NCBI GenBank assembly: GCA_963751355.1
Contig: CAVVVS010000111.1
Coordinates: forward strand, 62,001-126,000
Origin: CAVVVS01 sp963751355
GTDB taxonomy: Bacteria; Bacteroidota; Ignavibacteria; Ignavibacteriales; Ignavibacteriaceae
DNA length: 64,000 nucleotides
Reading direction: 5' to 3'
Position 1 is the stretch's first letter. Each line of letters opens with the position of its first letter. The translations under genes and the position numbers were made by a program. The notes beneath the pieces were generated by a model. The model was not told where the DNA came from, did not search any database, and saw nothing but the letters and a program-made list of their open reading frames with translations. Shown one piece after another: positions 8,290 to 17,987 of the stretch.

Positions 8290-10887
8290 ATGGGCTTCCC
8301 CAAATATATCTCTCTTACACTTCTTATTTTTTTTGCTTTTATTATTCCGGCGACTAATGCGCAGGTTACATTTAGAGAGTTGCCTAATTACCGGATGAAA
8401 TCCACTGATTCTACCTTTTTTGGAATAAACAACTTTCGAAAAATTATTTCATTAAATGGGGAATGGCAAGTTTACAACGCGGGTGATAAAGATAAGAACA
8501 AAGTTAGTATCGGCATCCCATCCATATTTAAAGGCGAGGGAGACTTTATTTTTGAGAAAAAGTTTTCTCTTACCCAAAGTGAAATAAATAATTATAGAAT
8601 GAGGATTGTTTTCCTCGGATTGAATTATGTTGCCGATATTTCAGTTAACAATTTTATTATTTACAGGCAGTCAGGCGGCGAATTTCCCTTTGAAGTTGAA
8701 TTGCCCAGGGATATTTTGCATTCGGGTAAAGATAATGTCCTATCTGTTAAACTGCATTACACATTGGATGCGGAAAACACTATCCCGGTAAAACAAAGTT
8801 TTTTGTTTCCCAAAAGCTTTGGCGGAATTTTTAGAGACGTTTATATCCATCTAATTCCGGACATCTCTATTTCTACCCTTAATGTTTCCGATAAATATGA
8901 TCCTTCAGCTAAAAAAGCAAAAATCTCAATTACCTCAAGAATTGATAATAAATATATTAAAATCTCCCAGGATTCTTCATCAATACCGACGGACCTTTCT
9001 CTGCAAATAAAGTTAAAATCTCCATCCGGTGAAGATGTTTATACTTCAGCTGATTATCCTTTCACAGTAAAACAGAATAAAGAGAAGACTATTTCTCAGT
9101 CCGTTGAAATAAATTCGCCCGATCTTTGGTCACCTTCAGATCCGAAGTCATATATTATACAAGTTGAATTGTGGGAGGGGGAAACACTATTAGATAAAAC
9201 CAGCAGACAGCTTGCAATTTATTCCCTTGTTCCCGGAAAAGAATCGCTTTCATTAAACGGCTCATCAATCGAGCTTTCCGGTGTTACCTATGTTCCTTCA
9301 TTTGATGATTACGGCAGTATGGCTTCCTATGATCAAATGGAAAAAGATATAAAAATGATCAAAGACCTGGGCTTCAACAGCGTTAGGTTTACTAAGTCAA
9401 TTCCTCATCCTTACTATCTTAAATTATGTGAAAAATACGGGTTGATTGCATTTATCGGATTACCTTTAAATAACATCCCTGAAAGTCTTGCAGAAGATCC
9501 AAATTTTATTTCGAGAAGCAGAAATTATTTATCAAATTTTATTAAAGCGTATAAAAAATATTCCGCGGTAGCAGCCATAGGGTTGGGAAGTTCTTATCTG
9601 CCTGAATATCCTTCACACATTGCGCTGATAAAAAATCTTGCTGCCCTGACTAAAAAAGAAACCGGAGACCTGACCTATGCATCTTTTTCGAACCTTAATA
9701 TACCGGAAATAACAGGGCTGGATATGTACGGAGTGGAACTTATCAACACTCCCATCGTTAAGATTTCGGGTAATTTAAAATCGTTACAACAGAAATTGGG
9801 CAAGGGGAGAGTATTTATAAGCTCCGACACTTACACGGTATATGCAGGTAATACTAACGGATATGTAAATAAGCATTCTTTTGAAGCACAGGCAAAATAT
9901 ATTGATGATCTTATCAATTATTCCAATGACAATTTTATAAGCGGATATTTTATCAACACGATGTTCGATTACAAGGGGAATTATGCCTCCTTAATCAACG
10001 GCTATAGTAAGAGTAATTTATATCGATTCGGGATTTGCGGAGCCGACAGGGATATATCCAGGCTTTCATATAAAGTTATTTTTTCAGAGCTTCATAACAC
10101 AGAAAAGGTTACTATTCCAATCGGCAGCAAGCATGATGATGCTCCTATGTCATTTATTATATTCGGTCTTTTGCTCGCTTTGCTTTTGGGTGTGCTGGTA
10201 AATTCGGGTAAAAAATTCAGGGAAGATACTTCACGTGCATTACTGAGACCGTACAACTTTTTCGCCGATGTAAGAGATCAGAGAATAATGTCCGGCTTCC
10301 ATTCAACTATTTTAGGTTTAATAATAGCAGCCGTTTCCGGTTTAATTGTTGCCAATCTACTTTTTTATTTTAGAACAGATATTGTTGTTGATAAAATACT
10401 GCTTGCATTCGGAAATAAGGATTTAATGAAGATTGCAACTTTTCTGTCTTGGCATCCCGTTTTTTCACTCCTATGGTTGACAATTTCATTTATTATTATA
10501 CTATTACTTATTACTGCTGTTATTAAATCTGCTGCGTTTTTTGTTAGAAACAGGGTTTTTTATTCAAGTGTGTACTTCACCGTTATTTGGTCATTCCTGC
10601 CCATGTTGTTGTTAATTCCGGTTGGAATTATTTTGTATAGAATTCTGAATACCGATGCAGCAAATTTCTACATTTATTTAGGATTGGTATTATTCGGTTT
10701 GTGGGCATTTCATAGATTACTAAAGGGTATATATGTTATTTTTGATGTTAATCCAGGCAGTGTTTATTTCTACAGCATAATTACTGTCCTGTTAATATTC
10801 ATTATTATTATGCTCTATTTCCAGATTAAAAATTCCACAATCGACTATATTAGGTTCACACTAAAACAATATAACATATTAGGATAA
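8290..10887 (+). CDS. GH2-like pseudoenzyme fused to a C-terminal multi-helix membrane domain
   Basis: A signal peptide (ending near TNAQ, residue 25) is followed by a GH2-type sugar-binding beta-sandwich (about 50-190, with SLNGEWQVYN and FGGIFRDVYIHL). Next come an Ig-like domain (about 195-315) and a TIM-barrel-like region (about 330-600). The usual acid/base motif G-N-E is replaced by IGLGSSY (about residues 433-439). The strand where the nucleophile Glu belongs reads VFISSDTYTVYAG, so both catalytic glutamates appear lost. From about residue 617 there are six hydrophobic segments, a Yip1-like or other integral membrane domain, so the sugar-binding-like part would face the periplasm. The smc gene starts only 9 bases downstream. 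Domain assignment is from family resemblance; loss of catalysis is inferred from motif reading. Confidence 0.75.
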   Translation: MGFPKYISLTLLIFFAFIIPATNAQVTFRELPNYRMKSTDSTFFGINNFRKIISLNGEWQVYNAGDKDKNKVSIGIPSIFKGEGDFIFEKKFSLTQSEINNYRMRIVFLGLNYVADISVNNFIIYRQSGGEFPFEVELPRDILHSGKDNVLSVKLHYTLDAENTIPVKQSFLFPKSFGGIFRDVYIHLIPDISISTLNVSDKYDPSAKKAKISITSRIDNKYIKISQDSSSIPTDLSLQIKLKSPSGEDVYTSADYPFTVKQNKEKTISQSVEINSPDLWSPSDPKSYIIQVELWEGETLLDKTSRQLAIYSLVPGKESLSLNGSSIELSGVTYVPSFDDYGSMASYDQMEKDIKMIKDLGFNSVRFTKSIPHPYYLKLCEKYGLIAFIGLPLNNIPESLAEDPNFISRSRNYLSNFIKAYKKYSAVAAIGLGSSYLPEYPSHIALIKNLAALTKKETGDLTYASFSNLNIPEITGLDMYGVELINTPIVKISGNLKSLQQKLGKGRVFISSDTYTVYAGNTNGYVNKHSFEAQAKYIDDLINYSNDNFISGYFINTMFDYKGNYASLINGYSKSNLYRFGICGADRDISRLSYKVIFSELHNTEKVTIPIGSKHDDAPMSFIIFGLLLALLLGVLVNSGKKFREDTSRALLRPYNFFADVRDQRIMSGFHSTILGLIIAAVSGLIVANLLFYFRTDIVVDKILLAFGNKDLMKIATFLSWHPVFSLLWLTISFIIILLLITAVIKSAAFFVRNRVFYSSVYFTVIWSFLPMLLLIPVGIILYRILNTDAANFYIYLGLVLFGLWAFHRLLKGIYVIFDVNPGSVYFYSIITVLLIFIIIMLYFQIKNSTIDYIRFTLKQYNILG

Positions 10888-10896
10888 TCGCCAAAA

Positions 10897-13800
10897 TTGT
10901 ATTTATCGAAGCTTGAAATAATAGGATTTAAATCTTTTGCGCAGAAGACGAATGTTGCCTTTAACCAGGGCGTTACCTCTATAGTTGGTCCCAACGGATG
11001 CGGGAAGACAAATATTGTGGATGCGATACGGTGGTGCTTAGGCGAACAGAGAAGCGGTGCTTTACGAAGCGATAAAATGGAAAACGTTATCTTCAACGGT
11101 ACTAATAGTAAAAAACCGATGGGGATGGCTGAAGTATCATTAACCATTCAAAATAACAAAGGGATTTTACCTACCGAATATTCCGAAATAACTATCACCC
11201 GGCGGATATTTCGCTCCGGTGAAAGTGAATATTTGATGAATAAAAATATCTGCCGGCTTAAAGATATTACAAATCTTTTTATGGATACCGGAATGGGTTC
11301 CAATGCGTATTCCGTTATAGAACTTAAAATGATTGAAACAATTTTAAGCAACAAAGCGGATGAACGCCGTACGATGTTTGAGGAAGCTGCAGGCGTTAAT
11401 AAGTATAAGCTGAGAAGAAGGCTTGCGTTAAGAAAATTGGAAGAAGTAAAATCCGACCTGGTGAGGGTGAACGATATTGTTACCGAAGTTGAGAAGAAAG
11501 TTAATTCTTTGGAACGGCAGGCAAAAAGAGCCGACAAGTACAACAAAATTTCGTCAACTTTAAGAGAATTGGAACTTGACCTTGCCGAAAGGGAAATGGC
11601 TCTGTTTAATTTGCAGAAAGAGGAAGCAAAAAAAAATAAAGAAGAAAATTTTCAGAAGAAGATTCAAATTGAATCGGAGCTATCCAAAATTGAAGATGAA
11701 TTACAAACAGTTAAAGTTCAACTAACCGAAATAGAAGCAGAACTAAAATCAAAACGCAGTCAGGTTACTACGGTAACGGAAAAGGTATTCGGAGTTCAGC
11801 GAAATATATCGGTGGCGGAAGTGCGAAAGAGTTCGCTGGAGAAAAATATTGAAAGATTTAAACAAGAACTTGAGGAATTAAATTATCAATTATCTGAAAC
11901 AAAGGAGTTTGTTCAGGAAAGTGAACTAACGATAAATGAAATTAAAGAGAATATTTCTACAAAAGAAGACGATAAACAAAAGAACCTTGATACGGTTACT
12001 AAATACCGTACACAACTGGAAGAAAAAAGAAATTATCTTAAAACACAATCTGAGATCATATTAGATAAATTTAAAGAAATCACAAACAGGGAAAACGACT
12101 TTTCGAACCTTGAAAAATCACTCGAATCGAAAAACAAAGCAATCAGCAAGGTAAATGATAGGATTCAATCACTAACAAATAACATTGCAAAAACCGTCGG
12201 CTTTATAGAAGAACTGAACACTGAAAAATCGGAAATTGAAAACAAGTTAACGGAGGCCGAAGAAATTTATACCCTTAAACAGAAAGAAAAAGAAGAACTG
12301 GAGAAGGAATTAAATTTCTTAAAAGAGAAGGAACTGGAAGATAAAGGCATAATAAATAATATTAAAGATAAAATAGGATTTATTCAGGGATTAATCGACA
12401 ACCTTGAAGGTGTTTCAAACGGTGCAAAAGCACTGCTTGAAAATAATGTCTGGTCCTCGGGTGATACTTCTTTGTTAGCTCATATAGGAAATTCGGAGGA
12501 AGAATATCGATTTGCGGTAGAAGCATCTCTCAAGAATAATTTGAATAATATCCTTGTTGAAACCTTAAATGATTTGAAAAGCGGGATCGAGTATTTAAAG
12601 ACTAATAATATCGGAAAAGCTGCATTTTATGTAACGAGGTTCGAAAATAACAATAATAAAAGTCTGCTGGATAAACTTCAGCAATTTTCGTTAAGAAGAA
12701 AAATTAAAAAACTCCGGGAAGAGAACGGGTTTATCGGCTGGGCTAAAGATTTTGTGCAAACGGAAGATAAATGGAAACAGTTTTTTGAAAAATTACTTTT
12801 TAAAACCGCGATAGTCGAATCTCTGGATACCGCCATGTTATTATCGGAAAAGTATTATGATTTTAACTTTGCTACGCTCAACGGTGATTATTTGGATAAT
12901 GCCGGAAACGTAATCGGCGGTTCCGAACCAAAACTGGATGATTCTCTTTTCGGCAGAAAGCAGTTGCTGGAAGAATTGAAAAACGAATTTCCCAAAAGGG
13001 AAGAGGAACTGCAGAACTTAAGGAAAAAGATTGAAGCCAAAGAAGAAGAAATAAACAATATAGATCTGAAAGTGCTTTCTGAACGAGGTAGATTGCTCGT
13101 CAATGATTTGGCTAATGTCGATAAGCAAGTTGCCCAATTCGAGTTTGAAAAAAAGAAAGCAACCGACGATATCGAAAAAGCTAGATCAGAGGTTCACGAT
13201 CTGGCTGTTGAATCGAATAAACTCGATAATCAGATAAATGAACTCAGGACTTCCCTGGACGCAGAAAAAGAGGAAAAACTTAAAGTTGATGCAGAAAAAG
13301 AAAAATTAGAAGCTGAATTTAAAAAATTCGAACAAGAATTTAATACCGTCGTTTCAAATCAAAATAAATTAAATCTCGACCTGGAACGATTAAAAGGTGA
13401 ACAAAAAAACACGGAAAATTCGATAAACCGCGCGCATGATTCGATTGAAAATATCAATAAATCTATCTCCAAACGGCAATCTGATATTACTGATTCTGCC
13501 GAGGAATTTGAATCATTAAAAAATATTATTGAAGAGAAACAGCTTGACCTTGAAGAGCTTGAACGGGATAAAAATGTACTTCAAAAAGAAGAAAATGAAA
13601 TTGACTTAAAATATAAAGCGGTGCGTTCTCAGATCTCCGAAATGGAAAATAAACAGAACGGTTTCCGAAATGAAAGAGAAGCCGTGTCAGATGAAATTCA
13701 CAATTCCGATATGTCTTTAAGAGAACTAGGCATTAAGACATCAAATTTACTGGAAAATATTAAGGAAAATTATTCATTAACACTTGAATCCAAAACTTTT

Positions 13801-14490
13801 GATGATCTGGAGGAATTTGATTTTAAACAAAGGACGGAAGAAGTTCATGCGTTAAAGCAGCAAGTAAAAAATTTAGGCCCAATAAATCTTTTAGCCTATT
13901 CCGAATTCGAAGAAGAAAGGGAAAGGCTGGAGTTTTTAACCGGACAAAGAAATGATTTGCTGAACTCGGAGAAGGATATTATTCAAACTATTGAAGAGAT
14001 TAATACAACCGCACAACATCAGTTTATGGAGACTTTCGGAAAAATTAGAGAGAACTTTATAAATATTTTTCGCGGTCTTTTTAATCCTGGCGATGAAGCC
14101 GATCTAAAACTGGAAGAAGAAACCGATCCCCTCGAAGGAAAAATTGAGATTGTAGCAAAACCCAAGGGAAAAAGACCGACTTCCATAGAATTGCTTTCAG
14201 GCGGAGAAAAAACATTAACCGCAATTGCATTATTGTTTGCAATATATTTAGTTAAGCCGAGCCCGTTCTGTATACTCGATGAAGTTGATGCACCACTTGA
14301 TGATGCAAATATCGACCGGTTTTCTAAAATCATAAAGGATTTCAGCAACAGCACTCAGTTTATCGTTGTTACGCATAATAAAAGAACTATGGAAGCGGCG
14401 GACACTCTTTACGGCGTTACCATGCAGGATGAAGGTATATCAAAACTTGTCAGTGTGCGATTTAATGAGGATTTGGACTTTGTATCTTAA
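10897..14490 (+). CDS. smc: Chromosome segregation protein SMC
   Basis: The ATPase of the SMC-ScpAB condensin complex, which loops and organises the chromosome. At 1,197 residues it has the full layout: N-terminal Walker A GPNGCGKT (31-38), a first coiled coil (about 170-500), a hinge (about 505-665), a second coiled coil (about 690-1040), then the ABC signature LLSGGEKT near residue 1099 and Walker B CILDEVDAPLDD near 1125. The start codon is TTG (10897-10899), because no ATG gives the conserved MYLSKLEIIGFKSF beginning. AGGA at 10881-10884 overlaps the stop of the upstream gene, so translation of the two is probably coupled. No scpA or scpB lies nearby. Confidence 0.97.
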   Translation: MYLSKLEIIGFKSFAQKTNVAFNQGVTSIVGPNGCGKTNIVDAIRWCLGEQRSGALRSDKMENVIFNGTNSKKPMGMAEVSLTIQNNKGILPTEYSEITITRRIFRSGESEYLMNKNICRLKDITNLFMDTGMGSNAYSVIELKMIETILSNKADERRTMFEEAAGVNKYKLRRRLALRKLEEVKSDLVRVNDIVTEVEKKVNSLERQAKRADKYNKISSTLRELELDLAEREMALFNLQKEEAKKNKEENFQKKIQIESELSKIEDELQTVKVQLTEIEAELKSKRSQVTTVTEKVFGVQRNISVAEVRKSSLEKNIERFKQELEELNYQLSETKEFVQESELTINEIKENISTKEDDKQKNLDTVTKYRTQLEEKRNYLKTQSEIILDKFKEITNRENDFSNLEKSLESKNKAISKVNDRIQSLTNNIAKTVGFIEELNTEKSEIENKLTEAEEIYTLKQKEKEELEKELNFLKEKELEDKGIINNIKDKIGFIQGLIDNLEGVSNGAKALLENNVWSSGDTSLLAHIGNSEEEYRFAVEASLKNNLNNILVETLNDLKSGIEYLKTNNIGKAAFYVTRFENNNNKSLLDKLQQFSLRRKIKKLREENGFIGWAKDFVQTEDKWKQFFEKLLFKTAIVESLDTAMLLSEKYYDFNFATLNGDYLDNAGNVIGGSEPKLDDSLFGRKQLLEELKNEFPKREEELQNLRKKIEAKEEEINNIDLKVLSERGRLLVNDLANVDKQVAQFEFEKKKATDDIEKARSEVHDLAVESNKLDNQINELRTSLDAEKEEKLKVDAEKEKLEAEFKKFEQEFNTVVSNQNKLNLDLERLKGEQKNTENSINRAHDSIENINKSISKRQSDITDSAEEFESLKNIIEEKQLDLEELERDKNVLQKEENEIDLKYKAVRSQISEMENKQNGFRNEREAVSDEIHNSDMSLRELGIKTSNLLENIKENYSLTLESKTFDDLEEFDFKQRTEEVHALKQQVKNLGPINLLAYSEFEEERERLEFLTGQRNDLLNSEKDIIQTIEEINTTAQHQFMETFGKIRENFINIFRGLFNPGDEADLKLEEETDPLEGKIEIVAKPKGKRPTSIELLSGGEKTLTAIALLFAIYLVKPSPFCILDEVDAPLDDANIDRFSKIIKDFSNSTQFIVVTHNKRTMEAADTLYGVTMQDEGISKLVSVRFNEDLDFVS

Positions 14491-14536
14491 AATAAACGTT
14501 TTTTCTAAATTATTGTTCTTTCAAATATTTTACGTA

Positions 14537-16501
14537 TTGAATAAATTATCTGTAGCGATATTATTAATGTTTCTGTTCCTTTCAACTAGCCCCCGGTTAA
14601 TAGCGCAATGGACAAACGATCCTTCAATAAATACCAAGCTTGTTATTAATTCATCGGATCCGATTAATATATCCGGAGTGAACGACGGTAAAGGCGGTGC
14701 TTTTATTGTTTGGCAGGACCACAAAAACAATTCTCATGATGCCGTATTTTTTATGCATGCTGATGGAAACGGCAGAATAACTTTTCGGGCTGACGGGAAG
14801 AAAGTTTGTGATCTTACGGGGCGTCAGGAGGAACCGGTTATATCAACTGCACAAGCCAATAGGGCTGTTATAGTTTGGAACGATTATTCAAATTCGCGGA
14901 CGGGGCAGCTTGTTGCTCAAAAAGTGCTTAACAACGGTTCTCTACTTTGGTCCGAGGATGGTATTAGAATAACTCAGAGTAATAATTTATTCAGCGGTTA
15001 CTCGGTGGATTGCAGTAATACGGGAAATTGTTTTGTCTCATTCGTTGCAAAGGAACCGTCAATAACCGGCAATTATTCGATCAAGGTTCAAAAGATCGGA
15101 ACAAATGGAAATTTGTTATTTAATAATGATAGTTCAACTGTTTATTCTTCAAGGAACCGGAAAAGCAAAACATCGATTATTGCAGATAACCAGGGAGGAG
15201 CAGTTATATTTTGGCTGGAAAACCAGGATGATAATTCATCGGTATATGTCCGGCATATTGATTCGACTGATCATAATACCTGGGCGAAACAGCCTTTGAA
15301 AGTTTCAGGTGAAAATCAAAATGTAATTGGTTACAAAGCACAAAGAACAGGTGAAGGTAATATCTATATTGCATGGCAAATTCAGCAGGACAGCGAAAAA
15401 CATATTTACCATCAATTAATAAGTACAAAAGGCAAATTTCTCTGGAAACCGGGTGGAAGAATAGTAACAAGCAGAAAAGGAAATCAATTCAATCCTGAAG
15501 TGTTTTGTACCGGCTCTTATGCTATACTTAGCTGGACAAACGAGTTGAAAAATGATGATAACATTATTGTGCAGAAATTTGATAACCAGGGAAAACCACT
15601 TTGGAGAGTCGGAGGTGTTCCCGTCATAAAAATTAACGGAGAACAATTCGGACAAAAAATTACCGGAGACGGTAAGCAAGGCGTAATTGTTTCGTGGATA
15701 GATCGCAGGGTTGATACCTTACTTGCTAATATTTATGCACAAAGAATAAATTCTCAAGGTAAGCCGGTTTGGGATTCAACCGGCATTGCAGTTGCCTCTA
15801 ATAAAAATACCCTGAAAAGTTATTTGTCAATAGTTTCCGATTTAAGAGGCGGCAGCATTGTAATTTTTAAAAATAAACGAGACAATAATTACGCCATTTA
15901 TGGGCAAAAGATTTTTAATTCCGGTACCTATGTTTCGCAAATAATAGGTTTTCAAACCCGGATGGAAGGAGATTCCGTAAAGATTTCATGGTATGCCGCT
16001 AATGAAGTGAACAGTTCTTCATACGAAATTGAAAGAACAACCCAAACGGATACCGGCAGTACCTATTGGATTCCTGTGAAGAATATTGAATCTTCCGGTA
16101 AAGGGAAAAATAATTTTTATCAATATTATGATGTACCGGATGTATCGGGAACAATTTATTACAGAGTAGTTCAGAAGGATGGGAAAGGTAATATTCAGGT
16201 ATCAAATGTTGCAAGAGTGGATTATCTTAAAGCATCTTCGAATATAATTATTGCGCAGAATAATCCAAATCCCTTTTCGGATTCAACAAAAATTAATTTT
16301 TATTTACCATCGCCCTCGCTGGTAACTATTGAGTTTTTTGATAATCATGTGAATAAAATTACAGAAATTAAAAATAAAAAATTTCCCGAAGGTCAAAACG
16401 CGATAATTTTTTCGGCAAATGGACTGTCACCAGGAATATATTTTTACCGTTTCAAAACAAAAAATTTCGTCGATGTAAAGAAAATGGTAATCACGAATTG
16501 A
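14537..16501 (+). CDS. Secreted repeat protein with type IX secretion C-terminal sorting domain
   Basis: I favour the TTG at 14537, which starts a clean signal peptide (MNKLSVAILLMFLFLSTSPR then LIAQ). An ATG at 14465 inside smc is an alternative, so the start is uncertain. The body (about residues 30-480) contains repeats of the form GGAxIVWxD...QKxxxxGxxLWxxxGI, likely a beta-propeller. Then comes a fibronectin-like domain (about 495-580), and the final 80 residues form a type A T9SS sorting domain: NNPNPFSDSTKINFYLP..., LSPGIYFYRFKT, ending KKMVITN. The protein should cross the outer membrane by T9SS and be attached to the surface or released. Its specific target is unknown. Confidence 0.8.
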   Translation: MNKLSVAILLMFLFLSTSPRLIAQWTNDPSINTKLVINSSDPINISGVNDGKGGAFIVWQDHKNNSHDAVFFMHADGNGRITFRADGKKVCDLTGRQEEPVISTAQANRAVIVWNDYSNSRTGQLVAQKVLNNGSLLWSEDGIRITQSNNLFSGYSVDCSNTGNCFVSFVAKEPSITGNYSIKVQKIGTNGNLLFNNDSSTVYSSRNRKSKTSIIADNQGGAVIFWLENQDDNSSVYVRHIDSTDHNTWAKQPLKVSGENQNVIGYKAQRTGEGNIYIAWQIQQDSEKHIYHQLISTKGKFLWKPGGRIVTSRKGNQFNPEVFCTGSYAILSWTNELKNDDNIIVQKFDNQGKPLWRVGGVPVIKINGEQFGQKITGDGKQGVIVSWIDRRVDTLLANIYAQRINSQGKPVWDSTGIAVASNKNTLKSYLSIVSDLRGGSIVIFKNKRDNNYAIYGQKIFNSGTYVSQIIGFQTRMEGDSVKISWYAANEVNSSSYEIERTTQTDTGSTYWIPVKNIESSGKGKNNFYQYYDVPDVSGTIYYRVVQKDGKGNIQVSNVARVDYLKASSNIIIAQNNPNPFSDSTKINFYLPSPSLVTIEFFDNHVNKITEIKNKKFPEGQNAIIFSANGLSPGIYFYRFKTKNFVDVKKMVITN

Positions 16502-16508
16502 AGAGTGT

Positions 16509-17243
16509 ATGCTAAACAACGAATTAATGAAAAAATTAAAGATATTTGTGGACTTTGATGGTACGATCTCCACGAGGGATGTTGGCGAAGCTATCTTTCG
16601 TGAATTCGGCGGCGAAAAGGAAGTAAATCAAATTACAGAAAAGCTTCTGAATGACGAAATAAGTGCAAAGCAATGCTGGCTTTCTTTGTGCGATACCATA
16701 GAAAATATAGATCCGGAGTCATTAAATAATTTTATTCATCACTGCAAAATCGATCCGTCTTTTCATGATTTCAATGTGTTTTGTGCTGAAAATAATATAG
16801 AATATTTTGTTCTTAGCGACGGTTTTGACTATTACATTAAAAGAATTTTTCAACGGGAAAATCTTGGGCATGTTAAGGTTTATTCCAACAAACTTACTTT
16901 TTCGGAAAGTAATAAGCTGGTACCTTCATTTCCGTACCAGGATGAAAGCTGTACTACGTCAGCCAATTGTAAACGGAATCATATAATTACTCACAGCAGC
17001 GATGATGATTATACCGTTTATATCGGAGACGGAAATTCGGATAAGTACACCGCTCAATATTGTGATTTTATTTTTGCCAAGGACGGGCTTTTAAAGTATT
17101 GTGAAAAGGAAAGGATAACATATTTCCCTTTTGAAAATTTCAATGACGTAATTATCCGGCTTGAGAGTATGCTGTCTAAAAAAAGGTTAAAAAAAAGACA
17201 TCAAGCCGAACTAAAAAGAAAAGAAGCATATATGATGGAATGA
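16509..17243 (+). CDS. MtnX-like HAD-IB family phosphatase
   Basis: A 244-residue haloacid dehalogenase-type phosphatase. Motif I is DFDGT with the nucleophile/acid Asp pair at 15 and 17, motif II Ser103 is in VLSDGFD, and motif IV is GDGNSD (173-178). The Cys-containing segment ESCTTSANCKRNHI resembles the MtnX/phosphoserine-phosphatase-like subfamily (2-hydroxy-3-keto-5-methylthiopentenyl-1-phosphate phosphatase). No other methionine-salvage genes are nearby, so the real substrate may differ. An internal ATG at 16527 is an alternative start. It begins a run of closely spaced genes leading into lipid A synthesis, so a small phosphorylated lipid precursor is possible, but that is only inference from context. 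Confidence 0.8.
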   Translation: MLNNELMKKLKIFVDFDGTISTRDVGEAIFREFGGEKEVNQITEKLLNDEISAKQCWLSLCDTIENIDPESLNNFIHHCKIDPSFHDFNVFCAENNIEYFVLSDGFDYYIKRIFQRENLGHVKVYSNKLTFSESNKLVPSFPYQDESCTTSANCKRNHIITHSSDDDYTVYIGDGNSDKYTAQYCDFIFAKDGLLKYCEKERITYFPFENFNDVIIRLESMLSKKRLKKRHQAELKRKEAYMME

Positions 17244-17357
17244 GCCTGCGGGTAATTATTTCCTTTTTGATACCAAAACGGTGCTCGAAAACCAACAAAC
17301 AAAAATCGGATTACAACTACCGGAATACACGAAACAAAGTACAACAGAAAACAAATA

Positions 17358-17978
17358 ATGAACAAAAAACAAAATACAACGAAATCCGGAAAAAGAACTA
17401 TCGCAGAAAAATTTTTCAAGTACAGAAGTTATACTCCCATCCCGTTCTTGTTATTAATGTTCTTTTATGAAGACGCAAACGTATGGAGCTTAATTATAGG
17501 ATTTGTTTTAGCGCTGTCCGGTGAGTATATACGTTTGATGGGTGTTAGCTGGGCGGGGAGTGAAACCCGTACGACAGGAGCTGTGGGAGCAACTTTTTTA
17601 ATTATAAGCGGTCCTTTCGCTCATACACGTAACCCGCTGTATGTCGGTAATATTTTAATGTATGTCGGACTCGGGATTATGTCTTTTGCAATTTTTCCGT
17701 ATCTGCAGATAGTAGCTTTGCTTTTTTTCTTAATACAATATCATTTTATTGTAAAAGAAGAAGAAAACTATTTGAGAAAGGCTTACGGTGAAGATTATAA
17801 AAATTATGTTAATAATGTTCCCAGGTTTTTTCCCCGGTTAACTCCTTATAAAGCAGACAATGTGGAACAACCGCCTTTCAATCTGAAAGCAGGCCTGAGA
17901 TCGGAGAAACGAACCTTACAGGCGTTCGCATTTGTCACAATAACCATACTCTTAATCTGGTTTTTCAGGAGGATGTAA
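17358..17978 (+). CDS. PEMT/isoprenylcysteine methyltransferase-family membrane protein
   Basis: About 206 residues with several membrane helices. It has the C-terminal signature of the phospholipid/isoprenylcysteine methyltransferase family: GPFAHTRNPLYVGNILMYVG (the RNP-Y-G SAM-binding segment, about 91-110) and the acidic VKEEENYLRKAYGEDY segment (about 135-150). It probably methylates a membrane lipid or lipid-linked amine with SAM. A final hydrophobic segment (FAFVTITILLIWFF) closes the protein. AGGAGG at 17967-17972, just before its stop, likely serves the next gene, lpxB. Confidence 0.75.
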   Translation: MNKKQNTTKSGKRTIAEKFFKYRSYTPIPFLLLMFFYEDANVWSLIIGFVLALSGEYIRLMGVSWAGSETRTTGAVGATFLIISGPFAHTRNPLYVGNILMYVGLGIMSFAIFPYLQIVALLFFLIQYHFIVKEEENYLRKAYGEDYKNYVNNVPRFFPRLTPYKADNVEQPPFNLKAGLRSEKRTLQAFAFVTITILLIWFFRRM

Positions 17979-17987
17979 AAAATCTCA

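Noticed and set aside
14366..14536. N-terminal extension of the T9SS protein into smc
   Set aside because: The extra codons overlap the end of smc in another frame, and a proper signal peptide starts at 14537.
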